Positions 1-7,704 of a stretch of 64,000 bases of DNA are shown here, one piece after another. Numbering within the stretch: the stretch's first letter is position 1; each line of letters starts with the position of its first letter. The position numbers and the translations under genes are program-made. The stretch is from Oligoflexia bacterium (lineage in GTDB: Bacteria > Bdellovibrionota > UBA1018): positions 124,001 through 188,000 of the forward strand of contig JAMPXJ010000001.1 of NCBI GenBank assembly GCA_023701205.1. Direction: 5' to 3'. The notes beneath the pieces were generated by a model. The model was not told where the DNA came from. It ran no database searches and saw nothing but the letters and a program-made list of their open reading frames with translations.

Positions 1-287
1 TCATGAAGATTCCGATGGAAGGAAACACGATTCCGCACGAGATCATCGGTCACTTCGGTGCAAGCCAGGTTCTGATGAAGCCGGCTCCGGAAGGTACCGG
101 GATCATCGCGAGCTCTTCGGTTCGCGCGATTCTCGAGGTTGCGGGTATCCAAAACATCCTTACGAAATCGATTCGCAGGGACAATCCCCACAACGTGGTC
201 CGTGCGACTCTCGACGGTCTGATTCGGCTGCGCAGTTTCCAGGATATCGCCAAGGCGCGCGGCAAGACCGTCGCCGAGATCCTCTAA
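1..287 (+). CDS. rpsE: 30S ribosomal protein S5, C-terminal part (5' end outside window)
   Basis: The reading frame is open at the left edge and encodes the last 94-95 residues of ribosomal protein S5. S5 is normally about 165 residues, so roughly the first 70 lie upstream. The visible part holds the C-terminal S5 fold, with the [16 protein letters not shown] and GIQN segments typical of the family. S5 is part of the 30S decoding and accuracy centre. It is the first visible gene of an spc/alpha-type ribosomal operon and ends 23 nt before rpmD. The identification is secure from sequence and gene order. Confidence 0.97.
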   Translation, partial: MKIPMEGNTIPHEIIGHFGASQVLMKPAPEGTGIIASSSVRAILEVAGIQNILTKSIRRDNPHNVVRATLDGLIRLRSFQDIAKARGKTVAEIL

Positions 288-310
288 TGTATTGAAAGAG
301 AGAAATCTTT

Positions 311-511
311 ATGACGGCTGCAGGAAAAAGGACGATCACGATTCGCCTGAAGAGAAGCAAGATCGCTTGCAATCCCGATCAGCGCGCTACCATCAACGGA
401 CTTGGACTGAAGAAACTTGAACAGGAGCGGACTCTGGAGAATACTCCGGCGGTTCGCGGGATGATCAAGAAGGTCCTTCACCTCGTGGAAGTCGTTTCGG
501 AGACTCGCTAA
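311..511 (+). CDS. rpmD: 50S ribosomal protein L30
   Basis: A 66-residue L30, normal bacterial length. The N-terminal [12 protein letters not shown] strand and the TINGLGLKK helix are the usual L30 features, and the C-terminus ([12 protein letters not shown]) also fits the family. L30 is a small protein on the surface of the 50S subunit. It sits between rpsE and rplO exactly as in most bacterial spc operons, with a purine-rich stretch (gaaagagag) ahead of its ATG. Confidence 0.97.
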   Translation: MTAAGKRTITIRLKRSKIACNPDQRATINGLGLKKLEQERTLENTPAVRGMIKKVLHLVEVVSETR

Positions 512-625
512 TCGAAAGATAGCAATTAATCGAGATACCCAAGGATTGGGTTGAATGATGGCTCGAGTTCGAGCCCAGGCCATGAGAGGCTGGAGCCGGA
601 AATCTTCTGGCAATGGAGAAATCAG

Positions 626-1114
626 ATGTTGAAGCTCAATACTATCAAGGCTCAGAAGGGTGCCACTCATAAGCGCAAGCGCCTCGGGCGTGGTGCCGGT
701 TCTGGTCACGGTCCTACCGCCGGCAAAGGCGATAAAGGTCAGCTGGCTCGTTCTGGCGGGTCCGTCCGTCCTGGCTTTGAAGGCGGTCAGATGCCGCTCT
801 ATCGGCGTCTTCCGAAGCGGGGCTTCAAGAATGTTGCGCGGCGCACTAATGCGGTTTTGAATGTTGCGGATCTCGAGAAGCTTCCGGCGGAGATTAAAGA
901 GGTCTCTCTCGAGAGTCTTGTCGGAATGAATGTGATCAAGGGGCGTTATGATCGCCTCACGATTCTCGGTACGGGCGAGTTGACCAAGGCTTTCAACGTG
1001 AAAGCGCACAAGGTCAGCGCCTCCGCCGGTGAGAAGATCTCGAAAGCGGGCGGAAAATTTGAGTTGATTCCGATTCCGGGCAAGCAGCAGTCGAAGGCTA
1101 AGTCCGCTCAATAA
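626..1114 (+). CDS. rplO: 50S ribosomal protein L15
   Basis: L15 organises 23S rRNA domains during 50S assembly. I place the start at 626, not at the upstream in-frame start at 551, because 626 is preceded by ggagaaatcag and gives the canonical N-terminus (MLKLNTIKAQKGATHKRKR). The product is 162 residues, a little longer than usual. The basic GRGAGSGHGPTAGKG segment is the rRNA-binding N-terminal extension, and the GGQMPLYRRLPKRGF motif is the L15 signature. It is followed 64-73 nt later by secY. Confidence 0.96.
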   Translation: MLKLNTIKAQKGATHKRKRLGRGAGSGHGPTAGKGDKGQLARSGGSVRPGFEGGQMPLYRRLPKRGFKNVARRTNAVLNVADLEKLPAEIKEVSLESLVGMNVIKGRYDRLTILGTGELTKAFNVKAHKVSASAGEKISKAGGKFELIPIPGKQQSKAKSAQ

Positions 1115-1187
1115 TTCTGTTTTTTAGGCCAGCCGGATTGGCCTGGCTTGTACCTAGCTGGATCAACGTTAAGGAGCCGTGTCGAAG

Positions 1188-2492
1188 ATGTCAGGCGCTG
1201 ATGGACTGGTAAAAATCCCGGAGCTTCGCAAGCGTATTCTTTTCACCCTGATCATGCTGGCGGTTTATCGCATCGGGATCCATATTCCGACGCCAGGAAT
1301 CGATGGTGCGGCATTGACTCAGGTTTTCGCTAATATGAAGGGCACTGTCTTCGGATGGTTCAATCTCTTCAGTGGCGGAGCGCTGGAGCGTTTCAGTATT
1401 TTTGCTCTCGGAGTGATGCCTTACATCAGCAGCTCCATTATTTTTCAGCTGCTGACGGTCGTCTGGCCATATCTTCATGATCTCCAAAAGGAAGGGGATC
1501 AGGGTCGGAAGAAGATCACCCAGTATACCCGATATGGCACAGTCCTGCTTTGCCTCGTGCAAGGATATGGCATCGCGGCCGGATTGGAGCATTACAACAA
1601 TCCGACCGTAGTTCTGGCGCCAGGCATGGCTTTCAAGTTGATGACCACGATCACTCTGACGGCCGGAACCATCTTTCTGATGTGGGTCGGCGAGCAGATG
1701 TCCGAACGGGGCATCGGCAATGGAATTTCGTTGCTGATCTATGCGGGGATTGCCGCGGGCATTCCTGCAGGTATTGGAAGCACTCTGAGTCTCTACCGGT
1801 CGGGAGAGCTGAGCTTCTTCAAGATCCTGCTTGTTCTGGCGGTGATCGTCGCTACCTTCTTTGTGATTATCTTTGTTGAGCGTGGAGCTCGCCGAATTCC
1901 GATCCAATATGCAAAGCGGATCGTAGGCCGGAAAGTCTACGGCGGCCAGAATACGAACTTGCCGCTGAAGGTGAATACCTCTGGCGTCATTCCTCCGATC
2001 TTTGCTTCATCGCTGATCATGTTCCCCGCGACCGTGGCAAATTTTTTTCCAGTAGCGGGATTGCAAAGATTCAGCGCGATGCTTCAGCCGGGTGGACTGA
2101 TTTACAACGTGCTGTTCGTGGGTCTGATCGTCTTTTTCTGCTACTTTTATACAGCGGTGACTTTCAAAACTGAGGACGTCGCGGAGAACTTGAAAAAGTA
2201 TGGTGGGTTCATTCCGGGGATTCGTCCGGGACAGCCCACGGCCGAATATATCGATTATGTGCTTTCGCGTATCACCTTAGGCGGGGCGGTTTACATCTCC
2301 GCAATCTGCGTGCTGCCGACGTTTTTCACTCAGACGCTCAATGTGCCGTTCTACTTTGGCGGCACGAGTGTCCTGATTCTGGTCGGGGTTGCCTTGGATA
2401 CGGTGGCCCAAATCGAGACGTTCCTGCTGACTCGGAACTATGAAGGTTTCATGAAGCATACGCGACTGAAGGGACGCGCGGCTTACACATGA
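1188..2492 (+). CDS. secY: Protein translocase subunit SecY
   Basis: Core channel protein of the Sec translocon in the inner membrane, about 434 residues with the expected ten membrane helices. Recognisable parts are the N-terminal helix (ILFTLIMLAVYRIG), the plug region after IPTPGID, and the ERGARRIPIQYAKR cytoplasmic loop that contacts the ribosome or SecA. A GTG at 1179 would add three residues, but aaggag at 1171-1176 lies only 2 nt from that GTG and 11 nt from the ATG at 1188, so I prefer 1188. The stop overlaps adk by four bases (ATGA), suggesting translational coupling. Confidence 0.96.
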   Translation: MSGADGLVKIPELRKRILFTLIMLAVYRIGIHIPTPGIDGAALTQVFANMKGTVFGWFNLFSGGALERFSIFALGVMPYISSSIIFQLLTVVWPYLHDLQKEGDQGRKKITQYTRYGTVLLCLVQGYGIAAGLEHYNNPTVVLAPGMAFKLMTTITLTAGTIFLMWVGEQMSERGIGNGISLLIYAGIAAGIPAGIGSTLSLYRSGELSFFKILLVLAVIVATFFVIIFVERGARRIPIQYAKRIVGRKVYGGQNTNLPLKVNTSGVIPPIFASSLIMFPATVANFFPVAGLQRFSAMLQPGGLIYNVLFVGLIVFFCYFYTAVTFKTEDVAENLKKYGGFIPGIRPGQPTAEYIDYVLSRITLGGAVYISAICVLPTFFTQTLNVPFYFGGTSVLILVGVALDTVAQIETFLLTRNYEGFMKHTRLKGRAAYT

Positions 2493-3133
2493 TCTTGGTA
2501 CTCCTTGGTCCTCCGGGTTCCGGAAAGGGCACGCAAGCAAAGAAGCTCGTAACGGAGCGCGGATGGCCCCAGCTGTCGACAGGCGATATGTTACGCACTG
2601 CGATCGGCAAGGGAACTGCTCTCGGCCTGGAGGCGAAGTCCTATATGGATCGTGGAGCACTGGTTCCCGATTCAGTGGTCATCGGACTAATTGGTGAGCG
2701 TACGTCTCAGCCGGACTGCAGAAGTGGTTTTATTCTCGATGGATTCCCCCGGACTATCCCGCAGGCCGAAGCGTTGGATCAGATGCTGCTTGGTCGGGGC
2801 GGGCAGGTGGAAAAAGCGGTGCTTTTCGAGATCGATGATTCGGAGCTTGTGAGTCGCCTCTCGGGGCGTAGAACCTGCACGAAGTGTGGGGCTATGTATC
2901 ATATTCAAAGCGCTCCACCGAAGAAGGCGGGAATTTGCGACTCCTGTGGCAGTTCCCTGATCCAAAGAGACGATGATCAGGTCGATGTCATCGCGAAGCG
3001 GCTGGTGGTATATCATCAGCAAACAGCGCCACTGGCGGAATTTTACCGCAAACAAGGTAAGCTGACCTCCCTTGATGCGAGCCTCCCTGCCAATGACGTA
3101 AGTCAGGCTCTTTCTCGAGCAATCAGCGGCTAG
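2489..3133 (+). CDS. adk: Adenylate kinase, zinc-LID type
   Basis: Catalyses ATP + AMP to 2 ADP. The P-loop GPPGSGKGT lies at residues 7-15, the AMP-binding DGFPRT motif near residue 84, and the long LID domain at about 125-160. The LID contains four cysteines (C130, C133, C150, C153) in CxxC...CxxC spacing, so it should bind a structural zinc as in many Gram-positive and some deltaproteobacterial enzymes, unlike E. coli Adk. At 214 residues it is the usual long form. It overlaps secY by 4 nt and is followed by map, the standard operon order. Confidence 0.97.
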   Translation: MILVLLGPPGSGKGTQAKKLVTERGWPQLSTGDMLRTAIGKGTALGLEAKSYMDRGALVPDSVVIGLIGERTSQPDCRSGFILDGFPRTIPQAEALDQMLLGRGGQVEKAVLFEIDDSELVSRLSGRRTCTKCGAMYHIQSAPPKKAGICDSCGSSLIQRDDDQVDVIAKRLVVYHQQTAPLAEFYRKQGKLTSLDASLPANDVSQALSRAISG

Positions 3134-3148
3134 GCGGAAGCGAGTTTT

Positions 3149-3898
3149 ATGGTCAGTTTGAAGTCGGACCGGGAAATCAGCCTGATGCGGAAGGCCAGCG
3201 TGATAGTCGCGCGGATTCTGGACGAGATGGCAGGGATGGCTAAGCCGGGCGTCTCCACCGGGGAGCTGGATAAGTTCGCTGAAGCGCGAACTCGTGAACT
3301 TGGGGCGCAACCGGCATTTAAGGGTTACCACGGATTCCCCGCAAGCGTGTGCATCTCCGTGAACGACGAGGTGGTACATGGAATTCCTTCTCCCAAGCGA
3401 ATCCTCAAGGAGGGGGATATTGTCGGGCTAGATTTCGGGGTTATTCACGACGGCTGGTATGGGGATTCGGCCCGGACTGTCGCGGTTGGCTCTATCTTGC
3501 CCGCTGCTCAAAAGCTGCTCGATGCAACTCGGCAGGGATTGATGCTGGGGATCGAACAGTGTCACGAGGGCAATCGTGTGTTTGATATTGGCCACGCGAT
3601 TCAAAAATATGTTGAAGGTTTCGGTTTCAGCGTGGTAAGGGAGTTCGTTGGTCACGGTATCGGCAGGGCGCTCCATGAAGAGCCGCAGATTCCCAATTAC
3701 GGCCCAAAGGGCAAGGGAATCCCGCTCAAAGTGGGAATGGTGCTTGCCATTGAGCCCATGATCAATGCGGGCGGCTACCAAGTGAGAGTTCTCGAAGACG
3801 GGTGGACGGCAGTGACCGTTGATCGTTCGCTCTCCGCTCATTTTGAGCATACGGTAGCAATCACGTCGAAGGGTCCGGAAATTTTAACTTTAATTTGA
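3149..3898 (+). CDS. map: Methionine aminopeptidase, type I
   Basis: Removes the initiator methionine from nascent proteins. The 249-residue protein has the pita-bread fold, and all five metal ligands can be placed: D95, D106, H169, E202 and E233. The catalytic histidine is in the KGYHGFPASVCISVNDEVVHG region. There is no N-terminal zinc-finger extension, so this is the short type Ia form. It follows adk by 15 nt. In many bacteria infA lies directly after map; here a 209-bp non-coding gap comes first and then rpmJ. Confidence 0.97.
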   Translation: MVSLKSDREISLMRKASVIVARILDEMAGMAKPGVSTGELDKFAEARTRELGAQPAFKGYHGFPASVCISVNDEVVHGIPSPKRILKEGDIVGLDFGVIHDGWYGDSARTVAVGSILPAAQKLLDATRQGLMLGIEQCHEGNRVFDIGHAIQKYVEGFGFSVVREFVGHGIGRALHEEPQIPNYGPKGKGIPLKVGMVLAIEPMINAGGYQVRVLEDGWTAVTVDRSLSAHFEHTVAITSKGPEILTLI

Positions 3899-4107
3899 AA
3901 GGTCAGGAAAATTTCAGATTAGCGGGTGTAGCCGGATCGAATTTCACTCGCGTTAACTCAGTGTTTTACCTGGAGAGAAAGTTACGGTAGGAAAGGTCCC
4001 TACAAAATCGGATGGTAGCAACCGGCGGTGAGGCTGTGCTTCCTGCTTATGGGTTCGGATTGTCGGGATTTTTTCAGTCGATTTGTGAGTACTAAGGAGT
4101 TCTGAAT
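3899..4107 (+). promoter_or_regulatory. Non-coding gap between map and rpmJ; probable alpha-operon leader
   Basis: The largest gap inside the ribosomal cluster, 209 bp in an otherwise tight operon. I found no infA-like frame (IF-1 is about 72 residues and often sits here) and no convincing intrinsic terminator. It ends with a good Shine-Dalgarno (aaggag, 4094-4099) for rpmJ. In other bacteria an S4-binding leader precedes the alpha operon, so a promoter or autoregulatory leader here is plausible, but I cannot show the fold. Confidence 0.35.
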
Positions 4108-4221
4108 ATGAAAGTTCGCGCATCGGTGAAGAAGATCTGTGACAAGTGCAAAGTAATTCGGCGCAAAGGGATCGTGCGGGTGATCTGCGAAAATCCCCGC
4201 CATAAGCAACGTCAAGGTTAA
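4108..4221 (+). CDS. rpmJ: 50S ribosomal protein L36, zinc-binding form
   Basis: A 37-residue gene too short for routine ORF calling. It begins [15 protein letters not shown] and ends RHKQRQG. The zinc ligands C11, C14, C27 and H32 are all present, so this is the zinc-containing paralogue, not the zinc-independent one. L36 is a tiny 50S protein that stabilises 23S rRNA. It has a clear aaggag ribosome-binding site and precedes rpsM by 19 nt, the standard position. Confidence 0.97.
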   Translation: MKVRASVKKICDKCKVIRRKGIVRVICENPRHKQRQG

Positions 4222-4240
4222 TTGAAAGGAAGGTATTAAC

Positions 4241-4624
4241 GTGGCTCGTATCGCGGGAGTGGACCTCCCACGCAATAAGCGAATGGAAGTGGCACTGACC
4301 TATATTTTCGGGATTGGTCGCATGACCTCCAAGAAAATTCTGGGCGAGGCTCAAATTGATCTGAATCGCAAATCCGATTCCCTCACTGAAGCCGAGGTCG
4401 CAAAAATCAGGGAAATTATCGATCGCGTTCACAAGGTTGAAGGCGATCTGCGCCGCGAGATCAGTCTGAATATCAAGCGTTTGGTGGATTTGAGCTGCTA
4501 TCGTGGCACGCGCCATCGCAAAGGCCTGCCGGTTCATGGTCAGCGCACTCATTCGAATGCGCGTACCCGCAAGGGTCCGGCGGTTGCGATCGCCGGCAAG
4601 AAGTCCGTCAAAGCAATGAAGTAA
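4241..4624 (+). CDS. rpsM: 30S ribosomal protein S13
   Basis: S13 sits in the 30S head and contacts the 50S subunit and P-site tRNA. The product is 127 residues. It starts at GTG 4241 after aaggaagg and begins [14 protein letters not shown], the family consensus. The helix-two-turn-helix region with IFGIG is followed by the basic tail [16 protein letters not shown]. It opens the alpha-operon block rpsM-rpsK-rpsD-rpoA-rplQ. Confidence 0.97.
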   Translation: MARIAGVDLPRNKRMEVALTYIFGIGRMTSKKILGEAQIDLNRKSDSLTEAEVAKIREIIDRVHKVEGDLRREISLNIKRLVDLSCYRGTRHRKGLPVHGQRTHSNARTRKGPAVAIAGKKSVKAMK

Positions 4625-4639
4625 TGGTGGGTAGGATTT

Positions 4640-5089
4640 ATGTCTGAACAGAAGACCGAAGCGAAAGCTGAGAAAAAAGAGAGTGGCTCGGCGGCTCCCG
4701 CGGCAGCGGAAGGCGTCAAGCGCGTGAAGAAAGGAAAGAAGAACGTCTCCACTGGAAACGTCTACGTGCTTTCTTCCTTCAATAATACCATCGTGACGAT
4801 CACCGATTCGATGGGGAACGCCATCTGCTGGTCAAGCGCCGGAGGCAAAGGGTTCCGCGGTTCGCGGAAAAACACTCCGTTCGCTGCTCAGGTGGCAGCT
4901 GAGGATGCGGGTCGCAAGGCCGTTGAGAACGGCATGCGCAGCGTCCAGGTGTTTGTGAGTGGACCGGGCGCTGGCCGTGAGTCGGCTCTGCGTGCGCTCG
5001 CTGCCGTGGGGCTGCGTGTTACCTACATTGAAGATGTTACTCCGATTCCCCACAACGGGTGCCGTCCTCCGAAGCGGAGAAGGGTCTGA
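4640..5089 (+). CDS. rpsK: 30S ribosomal protein S11
   Basis: S11 forms part of the 30S platform near the E site. The product is 149 residues, about 20 longer than typical, because of a lysine/alanine-rich N-terminal extension (residues 1-32). The conserved core follows: [33 protein letters not shown], and the C-terminal [18 protein letters not shown]. Its stop is 3 nt before rpsD, whose ribosome-binding site lies inside the rpsK 3' end. Confidence 0.97.
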   Translation: MSEQKTEAKAEKKESGSAAPAAAEGVKRVKKGKKNVSTGNVYVLSSFNNTIVTITDSMGNAICWSSAGGKGFRGSRKNTPFAAQVAAEDAGRKAVENGMRSVQVFVSGPGAGRESALRALAAVGLRVTYIEDVTPIPHNGCRPPKRRRV

Positions 5090-5092
5090 TTT

Positions 5093-5719
5093 ATGTCTCG
5101 TTTTATTGGTTCCGTTTGCCGGCTCTGCCGGCGTGAAAATCAAAAGTTGTTCCTCAAAGGCGATCGTTGCAATACCGACAAGTGTGCATTCGAGCGTCGT
5201 GGGTATCCTCCTGGGCAGCATGGGCAGGGCCGCATCAAGTTCTCCGAATATGGTCTGCAACTTCGTGAGAAGCAGAAGATCAAGAGAATCTATGGGCTCG
5301 CGGAAAAGCAGTTCCGCAATCTGTTTGAAAAAGCAGATCGCATGAAAGGCGTGACTGGTTCGAACCTGCTTTCGATGCTCGAGCGCCGTTTGGATAACGT
5401 CGCTTATCGCTCCGGCTTCGCGAACTCGCGCGCGGAAGCGCGCCAGATGGTTCGTCACGGTCATTTCGCGGTAAACGGCCATCGTGTGAACGTTCCTTCT
5501 TACATGGTCGAAAAGGGTGATTTAGTCGAAGTACGGGACAAGAGTAAGACTCTGGCTCGCATCGGCGCGGCCCTTGAGGCAGTGAAGCGGCGTGAAATTC
5601 CGCAGTGGCTGGAGCTCGATGGTACCGCGATGAAGAGTCGCGTTCGTGATCTTCCTGCGCGTGATGATATCACCGCGCCCATGGAAGAGCGGATGGTCGT
5701 CGAGCTGTATTCGAAGTAA
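5093..5719 (+). CDS. rpsD: 30S ribosomal protein S4, zinc-finger (C+) form
   Basis: Primary 16S rRNA-binding protein and, in other bacteria, translational repressor of the alpha operon. The product is 208 residues. The N-terminus carries four cysteines (C9, C12, C26, C31), so this is the zinc-binding C+ form. The S4 RNA-binding domain is seen in [23 protein letters not shown] and HGHFAVNG. It lies between rpsK and rpoA, separated from rpoA by 87 nt. Confidence 0.97.
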   Translation: MSRFIGSVCRLCRRENQKLFLKGDRCNTDKCAFERRGYPPGQHGQGRIKFSEYGLQLREKQKIKRIYGLAEKQFRNLFEKADRMKGVTGSNLLSMLERRLDNVAYRSGFANSRAEARQMVRHGHFAVNGHRVNVPSYMVEKGDLVEVRDKSKTLARIGAALEAVKRREIPQWLELDGTAMKSRVRDLPARDDITAPMEERMVVELYSK

Positions 5720-5806
5720 TTGGGTCTGAAAACGTAGTTCTGAATACTCCCCGCATGGCTGTTGCGGCTGATGTGGTTGGCAGCGAGGGGATGACAGGAG
5801 AGAGTG

Positions 5807-6886
5807 ATGCTGGAAAAAAATTGGCGTGATTTGATTAAACCCAAGGCTCTGGATGTGGACAAAGAGTCCTTGTCTCCGAGCTATGGAAAATTCGTCGCGA
5901 AGCCTCTGGAACGCGGCTTTGGCCTGACGTTGGGGAATTCGCTTCGCAGGGTTCTTTTGTCATCGCTGCAGGGCGCGGCGATCACCGCGGTGAAGATCGA
6001 TGGCGTGGTGCATGAGTTCACTCCGATTCCTGACGTGAAGGAAGATGTCGCGGAGATCATCCTGAATTTGAAGGAAGTACGGTTCCTGCTTCATGCGGAA
6101 CAGGCTACGGTCCTGATCGATAAGGTTGGCCCTTGTGAGATCAAAGCTTCGGATATCATTTGCTCCGAGCAGGTCCGTGTTTTAAATGCCGATCAGCCGA
6201 TCGCGATTTTGGGCAAGGGTGGCAAGCTCCGCGCAGAGATTCAGATCGCGCGAGGTCGCGGCTATCGTCCGGCGGAAAACAACAAAAGCGAAGAAATGCC
6301 GGTTGGATGGATCCCGGTCGACAGCTTCTTCTCGCCAATTCGGCGCGTGAACTACACGGTGACCCAGAGCCGCGTCGGGCAGCGCACCGACTTCGACAAG
6401 TTGACGCTGGAGGTCTGGACTGACGGCTCGGTTTCTCCGGAAGACGCCGTTTCGTTGGGCTCGAAGATCCTGAAGGACCAGCTTTCGGTGTTCCTCAATT
6501 TCGAAGAGGAGCCTGAGCCGGTTGCGGCGACCAAGGAGGAAGGCTCCCAGCAATTCAATCCGAACCTCTATCGGTCGGTCGAGGAGCTTGAGCTTTCGGT
6601 TCGCTCGGCGAACTGCCTGCAGAACGCGAATATCAAATACATCTATGAGCTGGTTCAGAAGACCGAAGCCGAAATGCTCAAGACGAAGAACTTCGGCCGC
6701 AAGTCCCTTAACGAGATCAAGGATATTCTCGCTGAGATGGGCTTGAGCCTGGGCATGAAGCTGGAAGGTTTCGTCGCGCCGACGCAGCCCCCGAAGCCGG
6801 CTGATTCCGACGTGGATGAGAATCGGATCATGAACGAGCGCACCAAGTCCGGTGAGTTCGACGAGACCGACGATATCGAAGATTAA
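5807..6886 (+). CDS. rpoA: RNA polymerase subunit alpha
   Basis: Scaffold for RNA polymerase assembly. The N-terminal assembly domain (about residues 1-235) shows [19 protein letters not shown], and the C-terminal domain (about 255-330) shows [16 protein letters not shown] and [17 protein letters not shown], which contacts UP-elements and activators. I start at ATG 5807, not GTG 5804, because caggag ends 6 nt before it. The product is 359 residues, longer than E. coli alpha (329) because of an acidic C-terminal tail rich in D and E. Confidence 0.97.
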   Translation: MLEKNWRDLIKPKALDVDKESLSPSYGKFVAKPLERGFGLTLGNSLRRVLLSSLQGAAITAVKIDGVVHEFTPIPDVKEDVAEIILNLKEVRFLLHAEQATVLIDKVGPCEIKASDIICSEQVRVLNADQPIAILGKGGKLRAEIQIARGRGYRPAENNKSEEMPVGWIPVDSFFSPIRRVNYTVTQSRVGQRTDFDKLTLEVWTDGSVSPEDAVSLGSKILKDQLSVFLNFEEEPEPVAATKEEGSQQFNPNLYRSVEELELSVRSANCLQNANIKYIYELVQKTEAEMLKTKNFGRKSLNEIKDILAEMGLSLGMKLEGFVAPTQPPKPADSDVDENRIMNERTKSGEFDETDDIED

Positions 6887-6910
6887 TTGGGAAGGGAATT
6901 GGAGTGATTT

Positions 6911-7504
6911 ATGAGGCATAATGTTGACGGTCGGAAGTTTGGCCGCAATACGTCCCACCGCGTGGCCATGTTCCGTAATATGGCCAATTCTGTGATCGAA
7001 AAAGAGCAGGTGGTGACTACCGTTCAGAAGGCTAAGGAAGTCCGTCGCGTTGTCGACAGGCTGATCACCTTGGGGAAATCGGGAACGCCGGCTGCCCGTC
7101 GTTTGGCTTTCGATCGCACGCGCAGTGATGCGGTTGTGAAGAAGCTTTTCACGACCCTGGCGGAACGCTATCGGACGCGTGCCGGTGGATACACCCGCGT
7201 GCTTAAAGTCTCTGATCGCCGCTGGGGCGATGCGGCCGAAATGGCCGTGCTCGAGCTAGTGGATCATCCCGAGCTTGATCGCAAGCGCAAGCCTAAGGCT
7301 GCCGCTCCTGCCGAGGCCGAAAAGGTCGAGGGAAAGGACGAGAAGGCCAAGGACACTTTTGGAGGCTTCCGCAAGATGTTCTCGGGCAAGTCGAAGGTCG
7401 GTGCTGGAAAAGGTCCGGCCAAAGCAGCGAAGAAGAGCGCTGCGGCTAGGAAGACGCCCGCTGCCGGAGGCGGTGGCAACAAGAGCGGCGGTAGCAGCAG
7501 CTGA
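6911..7504 (+). CDS. rplQ: 50S ribosomal protein L17 with long basic C-terminal extension
   Basis: The first ~120 residues are standard L17 (RHNVDGRKFGRNTSHR, NSVIEKEQVVTTVQKAKEVR, GGYTRVLKV), a 50S protein near the exit tunnel. The product is 197 residues, about 70 beyond the usual end. The extra tail is low-complexity, rich in A, K, G and S, and ends in glycine/serine runs. Such tails occur on some ribosomal proteins and are probably disordered and rRNA-associated. It is the last gene of the operon, and an intrinsic terminator starts 26 nt after the stop. Confidence 0.96.
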   Translation: MRHNVDGRKFGRNTSHRVAMFRNMANSVIEKEQVVTTVQKAKEVRRVVDRLITLGKSGTPAARRLAFDRTRSDAVVKKLFTTLAERYRTRAGGYTRVLKVSDRRWGDAAEMAVLELVDHPELDRKRKPKAAAPAEAEKVEGKDEKAKDTFGGFRKMFSGKSKVGAGKGPAKAAKKSAAARKTPAAGGGGNKSGGSSS

Positions 7505-7529
7505 TCCGTCTTCAAATTACGGTTTTAAG

Positions 7530-7565
7530 AACCCTGGGACGGCGTTGCCGTCCTGGGGTTTTTTG
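7530..7565 (+). terminator. Intrinsic terminator of the ribosomal/rpoA operon
   Basis: A 13-bp stem (arms 7530-7542 and 7548-7560, two central G.U pairs, 5-nt loop) runs straight into a T6 tract. This is a textbook Rho-independent terminator just past rplQ. Confidence 0.93.
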
Positions 7566-7704
7566 TATGTGACTCCTTAGGACGGATGTCTAAGTTTTAG
7601 TCAGGCCAGAACAGGATAAGGGATCGTGATTATTAATTAATACCAGAAGAAAAGCATTGGTCCATCCTTTGCTCTTATACCCCCAAAGGGAGAGAGGTCG
7701 GGCA

